Source: Pandoraea cepalis
Lineage (GTDB): Bacteria; Pseudomonadota; Gammaproteobacteria; Burkholderiales; Burkholderiaceae
DNA: 64,000 nucleotides
Direction: 5' to 3'
Assembly: GCF_902459665.1 (NCBI RefSeq)
Contig: NZ_CABPSL010000020.1
Span: 1 to 64,000 of the forward strand
Shown: piece after piece, positions 45,968 to 55,309 of the stretch
Position numbering within the stretch: the stretch's first letter is position 1
Layout of the letters: the number at the start of each line of letters is the position of its first letter
Made by a program: the position numbers and the translations under genes
The notes under the pieces: model-generated
What the model was told of the DNA's origin: nothing
Database searches by the model: none
The model's input: only the letters and a program-made list of their open reading frames with translations

Positions 45968-47653
45968 TTACAGCATCGCGCGACGGAAATCCTGCAACAG
46001 TTGCCCCAGGTAGGCGTTGAAGCGTGCCGCCTCGGCGCCGTCGATCACACGGTGATCGTAAGACAGCGACAGCGGCAGCGTCAGTTGCGGCAGGAATTGC
46101 TGCTTGCGCTCATCCCACACCGGCTTCTGATACGAACGCGACAGGCCCAGAATGGCCACTTCCGGTGCGTTGATGATCGGCGTGAAGGTTGTGCCGCCGA
46201 TACCGCCGAGCGACGAGATCGAGAAACACCCGCCTTGCATCTGGTCAGGCTTGAGCTTGCCTTCGCGGGCGAGCTTCGCCAGTTCCGAGGTCTCGCGAGC
46301 GATTTCGAACACGCCCTTCTTGTCGGCGTCGCGAACAACTGGCACCACCAGACCGTTCGGCGTGTCGGCGGCGAAACCGATGTGGAAGTACTGCTTGAAG
46401 ACGAGGTTGTCGCCGTCCAGACTTGCGTTGAACGTGGGGAACTTCTTCAGGGCCATCACACAGGCCTTGACGACGAAGGCGAGCATCGTGACCTTGACGC
46501 CAGCCTTCTCGTTTTCCTTGTTCAACTGCACGCGGAACGCTTCGAGTTCGCCGATATCCGCTTCGTCGTTGTTCGTGACGTGCGGAATCATGACCCAGTT
46601 GCGGTGCAGGTTTGCACCCGAAATCTTTTTGATGCGCGACAGCGCCTTGGGCTCGATCGGACCGAACTTCGAGAAGTCGATCTTCGGCCACGGCAACAGG
46701 TTCAGCTCGCCACCACCGGCAGGCGCGGCACCCGACACAGCAGGGCGATTGCCCGCAAGCGCGCTCTTGATGAAGTTACGCACATCGTCAACGACCACGC
46801 GGCCCTTCGGACCGGTCCCCTTCACTTGCGTCACATCCACCCCCAGTTCGCGGGCGAACTTGCGCACCGACGGACTGGCGTGGCTGATCGGCGGATGGTC
46901 CGACGCGGCAGCGGGGGTCGCTGGCGCGGCGGTCGGGGCCGGCGCCGGAGCCGGGGCTGCGGGGGCAGCGCTCGGTGCCGCCGGGGCCGGCGCGCTCGCT
47001 GCGGCAGCGGCAGCGGCCTTCGCCGGTGCGGCGGCAACAGCGCCTTCGAGCACAACGATCAACGTGCCTTCCGACACCTTGTCGCCCACTTTGATCTTCA
47101 ATTCCTTGACCACACCCGCAGCCGGGCTCGGCACATCCATCGACGCCTTGTCGGACTCCAGCGTGACGAGCGATTGCTCGGCCGTCACGGTATCGCCCAC
47201 CTTGACCAGCACATCGATCACGGGCACGTCGTCATACCCACCAATGTCCGGCACCTTGACGTCGATCTTGCTCGTACCGCCGCTGGCGGCCGGGGTTGCC
47301 GTTGCCGATGCGGCCGGTGCAGCGGGTGCCGCGGCTGGCGCGGCCGCTTGCGGCGCAGCCGCAGGCGTCGGCGCGGGGGCTGCCGCCGCACTGGCTTGCG
47401 CGCCCGAACCGTTGGCGGTCTCGAGCGTCAGAATAAGAGAACCCTCAGATACTTCATCGCCGACTTTCAGGCTCAGCGCCTTGATGATGCCAGCGGCCGG
47501 GCTCGGCACATCCATCGTCGCCTTGTCCGATTCCAGCGTGATCAGGGCCTGCTCGGCATCGATCTTGTCGCCCGCCTTGACCAGCACGTCGATGACGGGC
47601 AAGTCCTTGAAGTCACCGATATCGGGGACTTTCACTTCGATCACTTGACTCAT
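45968..47653 (-). CDS. aceF: Dihydrolipoyllysine acetyltransferase (E2) of pyruvate dehydrogenase
   Basis: 561-residue core of PDH. Two lipoyl domains (Lys44 and Lys169 in LESDKATM and LESDKASM) are separated by Ala/Pro-rich swinging linkers. The peripheral subunit-binding domain lies at about 259-296 (ASPSVRKFARELGVDVTQVK), and the catalytic acetyltransferase domain ends with DHRVIDGAEAARF (His534, Asp538). It transfers acetyl from E1 to CoA. It follows aceE by 95 bp in the same operon. Confidence 0.97.
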   Translation of the reverse strand: MSQVIEVKVPDIGDFKDLPVIDVLVKAGDKIDAEQALITLESDKATMDVPSPAAGIIKALSLKVGDEVSEGSLILTLETANGSGAQASAAAAPAPTPAAAPQAAAPAAAPAAPAASATATPAASGGTSKIDVKVPDIGGYDDVPVIDVLVKVGDTVTAEQSLVTLESDKASMDVPSPAAGVVKELKIKVGDKVSEGTLIVVLEGAVAAAPAKAAAAAAASAPAPAAPSAAPAAPAPAPAPTAAPATPAAASDHPPISHASPSVRKFARELGVDVTQVKGTGPKGRVVVDDVRNFIKSALAGNRPAVSGAAPAGGGELNLLPWPKIDFSKFGPIEPKALSRIKKISGANLHRNWVMIPHVTNNDEADIGELEAFRVQLNKENEKAGVKVTMLAFVVKACVMALKKFPTFNASLDGDNLVFKQYFHIGFAADTPNGLVVPVVRDADKKGVFEIARETSELAKLAREGKLKPDQMQGGCFSISSLGGIGGTTFTPIINAPEVAILGLSRSYQKPVWDERKQQFLPQLTLPLSLSYDHRVIDGAEAARFNAYLGQLLQDFRRAML

Positions 47654-47748
47654 TTTCCACAGTCTCCTCGAGGCTGCGCTTGACGCGCGGCGCGCCCCGC
47701 CTGCCGCTTGAGGCGGCTGACGGTCGCACGCGCCGCGCGAAGCGGCCT

Positions 47749-50436
47749 TTAGACGGTCATCGGGTTGGGTTTGTTCGGATCCAGGTTGTACTTGGCAATC
47801 GCTTCGGCAACCTTGGTCGCCGGCAGCGTGCCTTCGTCGGCCAATGCCTTGAGGGCAGCGACCGTGACCCAGTTACGATCCACCTCGAAGAAGTGACGCA
47901 GCTTCTCGCGCGTATCCGAACGGCCGTAGCCGTCGGTGCCGAGCGCCACATAACGACCCCGCACGAAGGGGCGAATCTGATCGGCGTACGTGCGGATGTA
48001 GTCGGTCGATGCGATGACCGGACCACGGGTGTCGTTCAGGCACGACTCGACATGCGACAAACGCGCCGGCTCGGTCGGGTGCAGCAGATTGTGGCGCGCC
48101 GCGTCGTTACCTTCGCGGGCCAGCTCCGTGAAGCTCGGGCAGCTCCACAGATCCGATTCGACGCCCCAATCGTTCTTGAGCATTTCGGCGGCGGCGATCA
48201 CTTCGTTGAAGATCGTACCCGAACCCAGCAGTTGCACGCGCGGTGCCTTGCTGTCGTCCGCCCCGCGACGGAACGCGTACATCCCCTTCAGGATGTCCTG
48301 CTCAACGCCTTCCGGCATGGCCGGATGCGGGTAGTTCTCGTTCATCACGGTCAGGTAGTAATAGACATCTTCCTGATCCTGCACCATGCGACGCAGGCCG
48401 TCCTGAACGATCACGGCGAGTTCGTAAGCGAACGTCGGATCGTACGGCAAACAGTTCGGAATCGACGACGCCCACAGCAGCGAGTGACCGTCTTCGTGCT
48501 GGAGACCTTCGCCGTTCAGGGTCGTACGACCGGCCGTGCCGCCCACGAGGAAACCGCGAGCGCGCATGTCGCCGGCCGCCCAGGCCAGGTCGCCCACGCG
48601 CTGGAAGCCGAACATCGAGTAGAAGATGTAGAAGGGGATCATCGTCTCGCCGTGCGTCGAGTACGACGTTGCGGCCGCGATCCAGTCGCACATGCCACCG
48701 GCTTCATTGATGCCTTCCTGCAGAATCTGACCGCTCTCCGATTCCTTGTAGAACATCAATTGATCCTGATCCTGCGGGATGTAGCGCTGGCCGACCTGGC
48801 TCCAGATACCAATCTGGCGGAACAGACCTTCCATACCGAAGGTGCGGGATTCGTCCGGCACGATCGGCACGATACGCTGGCCCAGCGCCTTGTCCTTGAG
48901 CAGCACGTTGAGAATCCGCACGAACGCCATCGTCGTCGAGATCTCGCGGCCTTCGGCGGTCGCCTTGAGCAGGGCATCGAATGCGGACAGCGCAGGCACC
49001 GGCAACGATGCGGCCTTGGTGCGACGCTGCGGCAGATAGCCGCCCAGCTCCATGCGGCGCGCGCGCATGTATTCGAGTTCCTTCGAGCCTTCCTCGAACT
49101 TCAGGTACGGCACGTCGGCGATCTGGTCATCCGCGATCGGCAGCTTGAACTGGTCGCGGAATTTCTTGAGCGACTCCACCGGCATCTTCTTCTGCTGGTG
49201 GGTGATGTTCATGGCCTGACCGGCCTCACCCATGCCGTAGCCCTTGATGGTCTTGGCCAGAATGACCGTCGGCTGCCCCTTGTGCTGGGTGGCCGCCTGG
49301 TATGCGGCGAAAATCTTGTGCGGATCGTGGCCGCCGCGGTTCAGCGCCCAAATGTCTTCGTCTGACCAGTCGGCGACCATCGCCTTGAGTTCCGGCGTAT
49401 TGAAGAAGTTCTCGCGCACGTACGCGCCGTCCTTCGACTTGTAGGTCTGATACTCGCCGTCAACACACTCCATCATGCGCGTCATCAGCAGACCCTTCTT
49501 GTCGCGGGCGAGCAAGGTGTCCCAGCGGCTGCCCCAGATCACCTTGATGACGTTCCAGCCGGCGCCGCGGAACTCCGATTCGAGTTCCTGGATGATCTTG
49601 CCGTTACCGCGCACCGGGCCGTCCAGGCGCTGCAGGTTGCAGTTGATCACGAACACGAGGTTGTCGAGATGCTCGCGACCGGCCATGCCGATGGCGCCGA
49701 GCGATTCCGGCTCGTCCGTCTCGCCATCGCCGAGGAAGGCCCAGACCTTGCGGCCCTCGGTCTTCACGATGTTGCGCGACTCGATGTACTTCATGAAGCG
49801 CGCCTGGTAGATCGCCATGATCGGGCCCAGGCCCATCGACACCGTCGGGAACTGCCAGAAGTCAGGCATCAGCCACGGGTGCGGATACGACGACAGACCG
49901 CCGCCGTCCACTTCCTGGCGGAAGTTCTCGAGCTGGGGCATTTCCAGACGGCCCAACAGGAAGGCGCGGCTGTACACACCCGGCGACGAGTGGCCCTGCA
50001 CAAAGACCAGGTCGCCACCGTGCTTGTCGGACGGCGCATGCCAGAAATGGTTGAAACCAACGTCATAGAGCGTTGCGGCCGAGGCGAACGACGCGATGTG
50101 ACCGCCGACGTTCGTGTCCTTGCCGGCGCGCAGCACCATCGCGATCGCATTCCAGCGCGTGTACGAGCGAATCTTGTGCTCGACATCCTGATCGCCGGGG
50201 ATACGAGCCTGCTGGTCGAGCGGGATGGTGTTGATGTACGGGGTATTCGCCGAGAACGGGTGATGTTCGCCGTTGATGCGGGCGAACTCGATCAGCTTCT
50301 CGAGCAGGTAGTGGGCACGCTCTGGGCCCTCGGCCGCCAGCACGCCTTCGAGCGAGGCCAGCCATTCTTGCGTTTCTTGGGGATCGGCGTCCGCGGGGGA
50401 CACGATCTTGAGGGCTTCTTCAGGTACGGCGGACAT
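47749..50436 (-). CDS. aceE: Pyruvate dehydrogenase E1 component (homodimeric)
   Basis: 895-residue thiamine-diphosphate enzyme that decarboxylates pyruvate and acetylates E2. The GDGETDEPES segment (about 230-239) begins the ThDP-binding motif and ends with NCNLQRLDGPVRGNGKI. Other family segments include YTRWNAIAMV, HWHAPSDKHGGD-like HFWHAPSDKHGG, GRTTLNGEGLQHEDGHS and GTDGYGRSDTRE near the C-terminus. Length matches gammaproteobacterial-type AceE. AAGGAGA precedes the ATG. It heads the operon aceE-aceF-proteasome-like-lpdA and diverges from the sensor kinase gene. Confidence 0.97.
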   Translation of the reverse strand: MSAVPEEALKIVSPADADPQETQEWLASLEGVLAAEGPERAHYLLEKLIEFARINGEHHPFSANTPYINTIPLDQQARIPGDQDVEHKIRSYTRWNAIAMVLRAGKDTNVGGHIASFASAATLYDVGFNHFWHAPSDKHGGDLVFVQGHSSPGVYSRAFLLGRLEMPQLENFRQEVDGGGLSSYPHPWLMPDFWQFPTVSMGLGPIMAIYQARFMKYIESRNIVKTEGRKVWAFLGDGETDEPESLGAIGMAGREHLDNLVFVINCNLQRLDGPVRGNGKIIQELESEFRGAGWNVIKVIWGSRWDTLLARDKKGLLMTRMMECVDGEYQTYKSKDGAYVRENFFNTPELKAMVADWSDEDIWALNRGGHDPHKIFAAYQAATQHKGQPTVILAKTIKGYGMGEAGQAMNITHQQKKMPVESLKKFRDQFKLPIADDQIADVPYLKFEEGSKELEYMRARRMELGGYLPQRRTKAASLPVPALSAFDALLKATAEGREISTTMAFVRILNVLLKDKALGQRIVPIVPDESRTFGMEGLFRQIGIWSQVGQRYIPQDQDQLMFYKESESGQILQEGINEAGGMCDWIAAATSYSTHGETMIPFYIFYSMFGFQRVGDLAWAAGDMRARGFLVGGTAGRTTLNGEGLQHEDGHSLLWASSIPNCLPYDPTFAYELAVIVQDGLRRMVQDQEDVYYYLTVMNENYPHPAMPEGVEQDILKGMYAFRRGADDSKAPRVQLLGSGTIFNEVIAAAEMLKNDWGVESDLWSCPSFTELAREGNDAARHNLLHPTEPARLSHVESCLNDTRGPVIASTDYIRTYADQIRPFVRGRYVALGTDGYGRSDTREKLRHFFEVDRNWVTVAALKALADEGTLPATKVAEAIAKYNLDPNKPNPMTV

Positions 50437-50778
50437 GGTGTCTCCTTGTCTGTCGTTAGCGGGTTGGCGTGACGGTCGAATCCCGCTTTATGGACGGGCC
50501 CACCGGCTTTTTTACCGGGGCATTGTACGAAGGTTACTCCCGCCTTCGCAAGCGAAATTTCAGATTACGATAGTAAATTTTATAATGCGGAATTCTGCTG
50601 CAGTGCACATAAAATCAATAGGTTGCTGGTGCCATCACACCACGATTTTCCAGCGTACCGATCGGTCTCAAGAGCAAATTGCGCGGCCGTCTTACGCAAA
50701 AGCTCGGAGGCTTCCGAAAAGCAAGCGCTCGCCGTCGATGGCAGCGGGAAACCGCCCGGCCTGCGCTACAATCTCGCC
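50437..50778. promoter_or_regulatory. Divergent control region of aceE and the sensor kinase
   Basis: 342 bp. An AT-rich core at about 50548-50590 contains TATAAT (50581-50586, plus strand) and TACTAT/TATAAA on the minus strand, so both promoters probably lie here. CTGCTGCAGTGCACA (50595-50609) resembles the TGC-rich palindromes at the phasin promoter. No gene or RNA is recognised. Confidence 0.45.
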
Positions 50779-53262
50779 ATGCTTTCGCCCCGCCTTGCCA
50801 ATTCCGCTCCGCCGTCCCGGTCCGCCGCTACGTCTGCCCGCTCCAACCGCTGGTTGCAGGGGTTCGCGGAGTCGCATTACTACTTGCTGGTCCCGCTCGT
50901 CTCCATTGTGATCTTTCTCGTGGTGATGAGTCTGATCCTGTGGAGCCTGAACCGCCGGGAGACGGAGCAACAGCAGGACACGCTGTATCGGAATGTGGCA
51001 TGGGCGCAGCAACAGATTCGCCTCAACATGCTGGCCATTCAAGATCAGATCAGCTCGCTTGCGCGCGACACGGCAGCCAAGCCGCAGGACGTTGCGCACT
51101 TCCAGAATACGGCGAACGAAGTGATGCAAAATCATGCGGACATCGTCTTCATGAATTGGCTGGACGCGTCGCAGCGTCCCAAGTGGGCGGCGCCGGCGGA
51201 TTCCCCGTTCGCGTCGCGGTTGCAGGGCTCGGCGCAGCATCCAATGGAAGACGAATTATTGGTCGCGTTCCGCGCCGCCCGCGATTCGCGCCGCTCGGCC
51301 TATTCCACCCTGATTTATGACGCCTCGGGCGCAAGCTACATCGTTGTACAGGTGCCCGTGCTGCGCGAGCGCGAGTTCCTCGGCACGATCAGTGCGGTGT
51401 ATTCGGTGGAAGGCTTGCTGATCCACGAGTTGCCGCAGGAGCTTGGCGACAAGTTCAAGGTGTCGTTCATCGACACTCACAACAACGAGCTGGCAACAAC
51501 ATCGACACGCCCGCCGTTACCGCGCGATGTCTCCTACGAGCTGCTCCTCGATCCCCCTGGGCACAGTCTCGCGGTGCGCATCTACTCGTATCCTGCCGTC
51601 GGCAATTTCGTCAACAACACGCTGGTGTGGCTGATCGCCGGCTTGTCGTGCTTCGTGCTCTGGAGCCTCTGGAGCCTCTGGCGGCATACGCGCCAGCGCT
51701 TCGAGGCACAGCAGGCGCTGTTCAACGAGACGTCGTTCCGGCGGGCCATGGAGAACTCCATCGTCATCGGCATGCGTGTGCTCGACCTGCAGGGCCACAT
51801 TACTTACGTGAACCCCGCGTTCTGCCGGATGACAGGCTGGGACGAGCAGGACCTCATGTACCGGGCGCCGCCCTACCCTTACTGGCCCAAAGACGACATC
51901 CACGAAATGCAGCGTCGCATCGACATGACGCTGCGCGGCAAGGCGCCCTCGCACGGCTTCGAAATTCGCGTGCAGCGCAAAGACGGCACGATTTTCTACG
52001 CGCGCATGTTCGTCTCGCCGCTCGTGGACGCGCATGGCCGTCAGACCGGCTGGATGTCGTCGCTGACCGATATCAGCGAACCCAAGCGGGCGCGCGAAGA
52101 ACTCGCCGCCGCCCATGAGCGGTTCACGACCGTGCTGGAGAGCCTCGACGCGTCGGTATCGGTACTCGCCGTCGACAAGGCGGAATTGTTGTTCGCGAAT
52201 CGCTATTACCGTCAGTTGTTCGGTACGCGCCCGGAAGGCCACCTGGAGTTGTCCGGTGGCGGCGAACTCTCCCCTACGTCGCTCGATCACATCGATCTGG
52301 TCGATGCCTTTGCCGGACTGCCTGCCGCGTCGCTCACCGACACGGCTGCGCAGACACAGGAAATTTATCTGCCGGCGCACCAGAAATGGTTCGAAGTCCG
52401 GCGGCAATATATTCAGTGGGTGGACGGCCACCTGGCACAGTTGCAGGTGGCAACGGACATTACGGCCCGCCGTCATGCGGAGGAGCTGGCCCGTCAGGAA
52501 GAAGAACGCCTGCAGTTCACGGGGCGTCTGACGACCATGGGCGAGATGGCTTCGTCGCTGGCCCACGAACTGAACCAGCCGCTCGCGGCCATCAACAACT
52601 ACTGCATGGGCACGGCGGCCCTGGTGCGCGCCGGGCGCACCTCGCCGGAAACGTTGCTGCCCGCGCTGGAAAAAACGTCACAGCAGGCGGTGCGTGCGGG
52701 CATGATCATCAAGCGGATTCGCGCGTTCGTGAAACGTAGCGAACCGAAGCGTCAACCCTCGTCGATCTATGAGATCGTCGCGGATGCCGTGGGCCTCGCC
52801 GAGATTGAAGCGCGCAAGCGCCGCATTCGCATTGTGACCGAGCTGCCGGCAGGACTGCCACAGATCAACGTCGACCCGGTGCTGATCGAACAGGTGCTCG
52901 TGAATCTGCTCAAGAACGCCGCCGAGGCCATGCACGGCTATACGCCGCCGCCCGGCCAGCGTCGCGACCTGAGCGTGCGTCTGCACGTGGAACGGCGAGA
53001 TAAATCGGTCGAATTCCAAGTCTCGGATCATGGACCTGGGGTGGACGAGGCCACCATCGAACGGTTGTTTGAACCTTTCTTTAGCACTAAATCGGACGGC
53101 ATGGGCATGGGCCTGAATATCTGCCGTTCGATCATCGAATCGCACCACGGCCGTCTGTGGGTAGAAAACAATGACGTCGACGGCGTGCGGAATGGTTGTA
53201 CTTTTTGTATTCTGTTACCGTTAGAAGGCGATACGACATCCGGATCCGGGGGAGGACTATGA
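50779..53262 (+). CDS. PAS-domain sensor histidine kinase (FixL/DctB-like)
   Basis: 827 residues. Transmembrane helices at about 35-57 and 282-301 enclose a periplasmic sensory domain. One clear PAS domain (about 325-440; GMRVLDLQGHITYVNPAF, WMSSLTDISEPKRA) and a second PAS-like one precede the kinase. The dimerisation helix carries the phospho-acceptor His596 in AHELNQPLAAINNY. N, G1 and G2 boxes include LLKNAAEAM, DHGPGV and GMGMGLNI. The ATG at 50779 (MLSPRLA) is chosen since upstream in-frame sequence has no support. It overlaps the response regulator gene by 4 bp. Confidence 0.93.
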   Translation: MLSPRLANSAPPSRSAATSARSNRWLQGFAESHYYLLVPLVSIVIFLVVMSLILWSLNRRETEQQQDTLYRNVAWAQQQIRLNMLAIQDQISSLARDTAAKPQDVAHFQNTANEVMQNHADIVFMNWLDASQRPKWAAPADSPFASRLQGSAQHPMEDELLVAFRAARDSRRSAYSTLIYDASGASYIVVQVPVLREREFLGTISAVYSVEGLLIHELPQELGDKFKVSFIDTHNNELATTSTRPPLPRDVSYELLLDPPGHSLAVRIYSYPAVGNFVNNTLVWLIAGLSCFVLWSLWSLWRHTRQRFEAQQALFNETSFRRAMENSIVIGMRVLDLQGHITYVNPAFCRMTGWDEQDLMYRAPPYPYWPKDDIHEMQRRIDMTLRGKAPSHGFEIRVQRKDGTIFYARMFVSPLVDAHGRQTGWMSSLTDISEPKRAREELAAAHERFTTVLESLDASVSVLAVDKAELLFANRYYRQLFGTRPEGHLELSGGGELSPTSLDHIDLVDAFAGLPAASLTDTAAQTQEIYLPAHQKWFEVRRQYIQWVDGHLAQLQVATDITARRHAEELARQEEERLQFTGRLTTMGEMASSLAHELNQPLAAINNYCMGTAALVRAGRTSPETLLPALEKTSQQAVRAGMIIKRIRAFVKRSEPKRQPSSIYEIVADAVGLAEIEARKRRIRIVTELPAGLPQINVDPVLIEQVLVNLLKNAAEAMHGYTPPPGQRRDLSVRLHVERRDKSVEFQVSDHGPGVDEATIERLFEPFFSTKSDGMGMGLNICRSIIESHHGRLWVENNDVDGVRNGCTFCILLPLEGDTTSGSGGGL

Positions 53263-53903
53263 CGACACCCAACACCACTATCGAACAAGAAACCGTCTTC
53301 GTCGTTGATGACGACGAGGCGGTCCGCGACTCGCTTCGCTGGCTACTCGAGGCCAATGGCTACCACGTACGAGGCTTTGCCAGTGCCGAAGAATTCCTTT
53401 CGCACTACAACGGGCATCAGCTTGGCTGCCTGATTCTGGATGTCCGCATGCCGGGCATGAGCGGCCTGGAACTTCAGGAAAAGCTGGTCGAGAACCGGTT
53501 CAACATTCCCATCATCTTCGTGACGGGCCATGGCGACGTGCCGATGGCCGTCGACACGATGAAGAAGGGCGCGATGGACTTCATCGAAAAGCCATTCGAC
53601 GAAGCGGAATTGCGTGCTCAAGTCGAGCGGATGCTCGCAAAAGCACGGCAAGACGCCAGCAGCCAACGCGAGTTGCAAGCCGCCGAGGATCTGCTGTCCA
53701 AGCTTACAAGTCGTGAACATCAGGTGCTCGAGCGCATCATTGCCGGCCGTCTGAACAAGCAGATCGCAGACGATCTTGGCATCAGCATCAAGACGGTCGA
53801 GGCGCACCGTGCCAACATCATGGAGAAGCTCAACGTCAACACCGTTGCCGACCTGCTCCGCCTGGCACTCTCGAAACGTTCCGGCGGATCGCCTCGCCCC
53901 TGA
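53259..53903 (+). CDS. FixJ-like response regulator with LuxR DNA-binding domain
   Basis: 214 residues. The receiver domain (about 12-125) has the acidic pocket VVDDDE, phospho-acceptor Asp61 in LILDVRMPGMSG, conserved Thr in FVTGHGD and Lys in FIEKPFD. The C-terminal LuxR/GerE helix-turn-helix (about 145-205) reads LTSREHQVLERIIAGRLNKQ and SIKTVEAHRANIMEKL. GGGGGAGG precedes its ATG, which overlaps the kinase stop (ATGA), so the pair forms one two-component system. Target genes are unknown; the divergent PDH operon is a candidate. Confidence 0.95.
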   Translation: MTTPNTTIEQETVFVVDDDEAVRDSLRWLLEANGYHVRGFASAEEFLSHYNGHQLGCLILDVRMPGMSGLELQEKLVENRFNIPIIFVTGHGDVPMAVDTMKKGAMDFIEKPFDEAELRAQVERMLAKARQDASSQRELQAAEDLLSKLTSREHQVLERIIAGRLNKQIADDLGISIKTVEAHRANIMEKLNVNTVADLLRLALSKRSGGSPRP

Positions 53904-54219
53904 ACCCGGTCGCCGCCCGCCGTCCGCTCGCCATCGCGCCAGCTGACTGGCGGGAGGGGCCGGAGCGCCGGACCCATGACCGGTAGCATCTCGACCGGTT
54001 GCGTCGGCATGATGTTGCTCGCCAAGGAGACGCGGCGAGCAGCGTCAGCCGTGCAGCGCCGTAGCTCGCTCGAAGCCGCCGCCTCCCCCGCCGCGCCCCC
54101 TCCCGCGCGCTGCGGCGCGCCGCTATAATACGGTCTTTGCGCCTGTCACCTGCCTGACCGGCGCGGCCGTATCCGGCCCCTCGGGCCAGCCCCCATCCTT
54201 CCTACGATATCCACGCATC
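53904..54219. other. Intergenic region upstream of folD, 316 bp
   Basis: Very GC-rich. TATAAT at 54124-54129 is a good -10 element for folD although no clear -35 is seen. The sequence GGCGGGAGGGGCCGGAGC near 53951 has no assigned role. No gene found. Confidence 0.45.
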
Positions 54220-55074
54220 ATGACCGCCACCCTCATCGACGGCAACGCCCTCGCCAAACGTATTCGCGCCGAAGTTGCCACCCGTGCCGCCGTTCTGACC
54301 GCCCGCGGCCACCAACCCGGGCTTGCCGTGGTGCTGGTCGGCGAGGATTCGGCCAGTCAGGTCTACGTGCGCAACAAGGTCAAGGCCTGCGAAGACAACG
54401 GCCTGTATTCCTCGCTCGACCGCTATCCGGCCGATCTGACGGAAAGCGCCCTGCTTGCCCGCATCGATGAACTCAACCGTGATCCAAAGATCAACGGCAT
54501 CCTCGTTCAACTGCCCCTGCCTAAGCACATCGACAGCCACAAGGTGCTCGAAGCCATTGCGCCGGAAAAGGACGTCGACGGTTTTCACGTGTCGAATGCG
54601 GGCGCCCTGATGACGGGGGCACCGCTGTTCCGCCCGTGCACGCCCTATGGCTGCATGAAGATGCTCGAGTCCGTCGATTTCCCGCTGCGCGGGGCGGTGG
54701 CCGTGGTAATCGGCGCGTCGAACATCGTTGGCAAGCCGATGGCGATGATGCTGCTCCAGGCAGGCGCCACCGTCACGATCTGCAACAGCAAGACGCGAGA
54801 TCTGGCCGCGCACACCCGCAACGCTGACGTCATTGTCGCGGCCGTGGGCAAGCGCAATATCGTCACGGCCGATATGGTCAAACCGGGTGCGGCAGTCATC
54901 GACGTCGGCATGAACCGTGACGACGCGGGCAAGTTGTGCGGCGACGTCGATTTCAACGGCGTCAAGGATGTGGCCGGCTATATCACGCCGGTACCGGGCG
55001 GCGTGGGACCGATGACGATCACCATGCTCCTCGTCAACACGCTTGAGGCCGCCGAGCGCGCCCTCGACGCCTGA
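54220..55074 (+). CDS. folD: Methylenetetrahydrofolate dehydrogenase/cyclohydrolase
   Basis: 284-residue bifunctional enzyme that interconverts 5,10-methylene-, methenyl- and 10-formyl-tetrahydrofolate with NADP+. Visible motifs: [20 protein letters not shown] with the catalytic Lys (about 57), the second signature [26 protein letters not shown], cofactor loop [16 protein letters not shown] and the final [11 protein letters not shown]. Length is standard. It is likely to be transcribed from the TATAAT promoter upstream. Confidence 0.97.
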   Translation: MTATLIDGNALAKRIRAEVATRAAVLTARGHQPGLAVVLVGEDSASQVYVRNKVKACEDNGLYSSLDRYPADLTESALLARIDELNRDPKINGILVQLPLPKHIDSHKVLEAIAPEKDVDGFHVSNAGALMTGAPLFRPCTPYGCMKMLESVDFPLRGAVAVVIGASNIVGKPMAMMLLQAGATVTICNSKTRDLAAHTRNADVIVAAVGKRNIVTADMVKPGAAVIDVGMNRDDAGKLCGDVDFNGVKDVAGYITPVPGGVGPMTITMLLVNTLEAAERALDA

Positions 55075-55309
55075 TCGTCAGCACCGCGCGTCACGCCGGG
55101 CGTGCTCGACCTCTCGGTCGCGCGCGCCCTTGTTGCTTTTGGGCCCGTGGTCGAATCGCCGGCGTAAGCCGTTGAATGCCGGCCGGGCGTCGCACTCCAG
55201 GGATTCCGCCGCCAACACGCCCAATCGGACCGGTTGAAAAAAACGACTGGAAAATTGCCCGGGATGCCCCCACACTCTTCATAAGCCCCTCCCCGTGGAC
55301 AACGAACGC

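Noticed and set aside
50779-53262. Heme-binding FixL oxygen sensor
   Set aside because: The PAS domains do not show a clear heme-ligand histidine pattern, and the protein also has a periplasmic domain; called only FixL/DctB-like.
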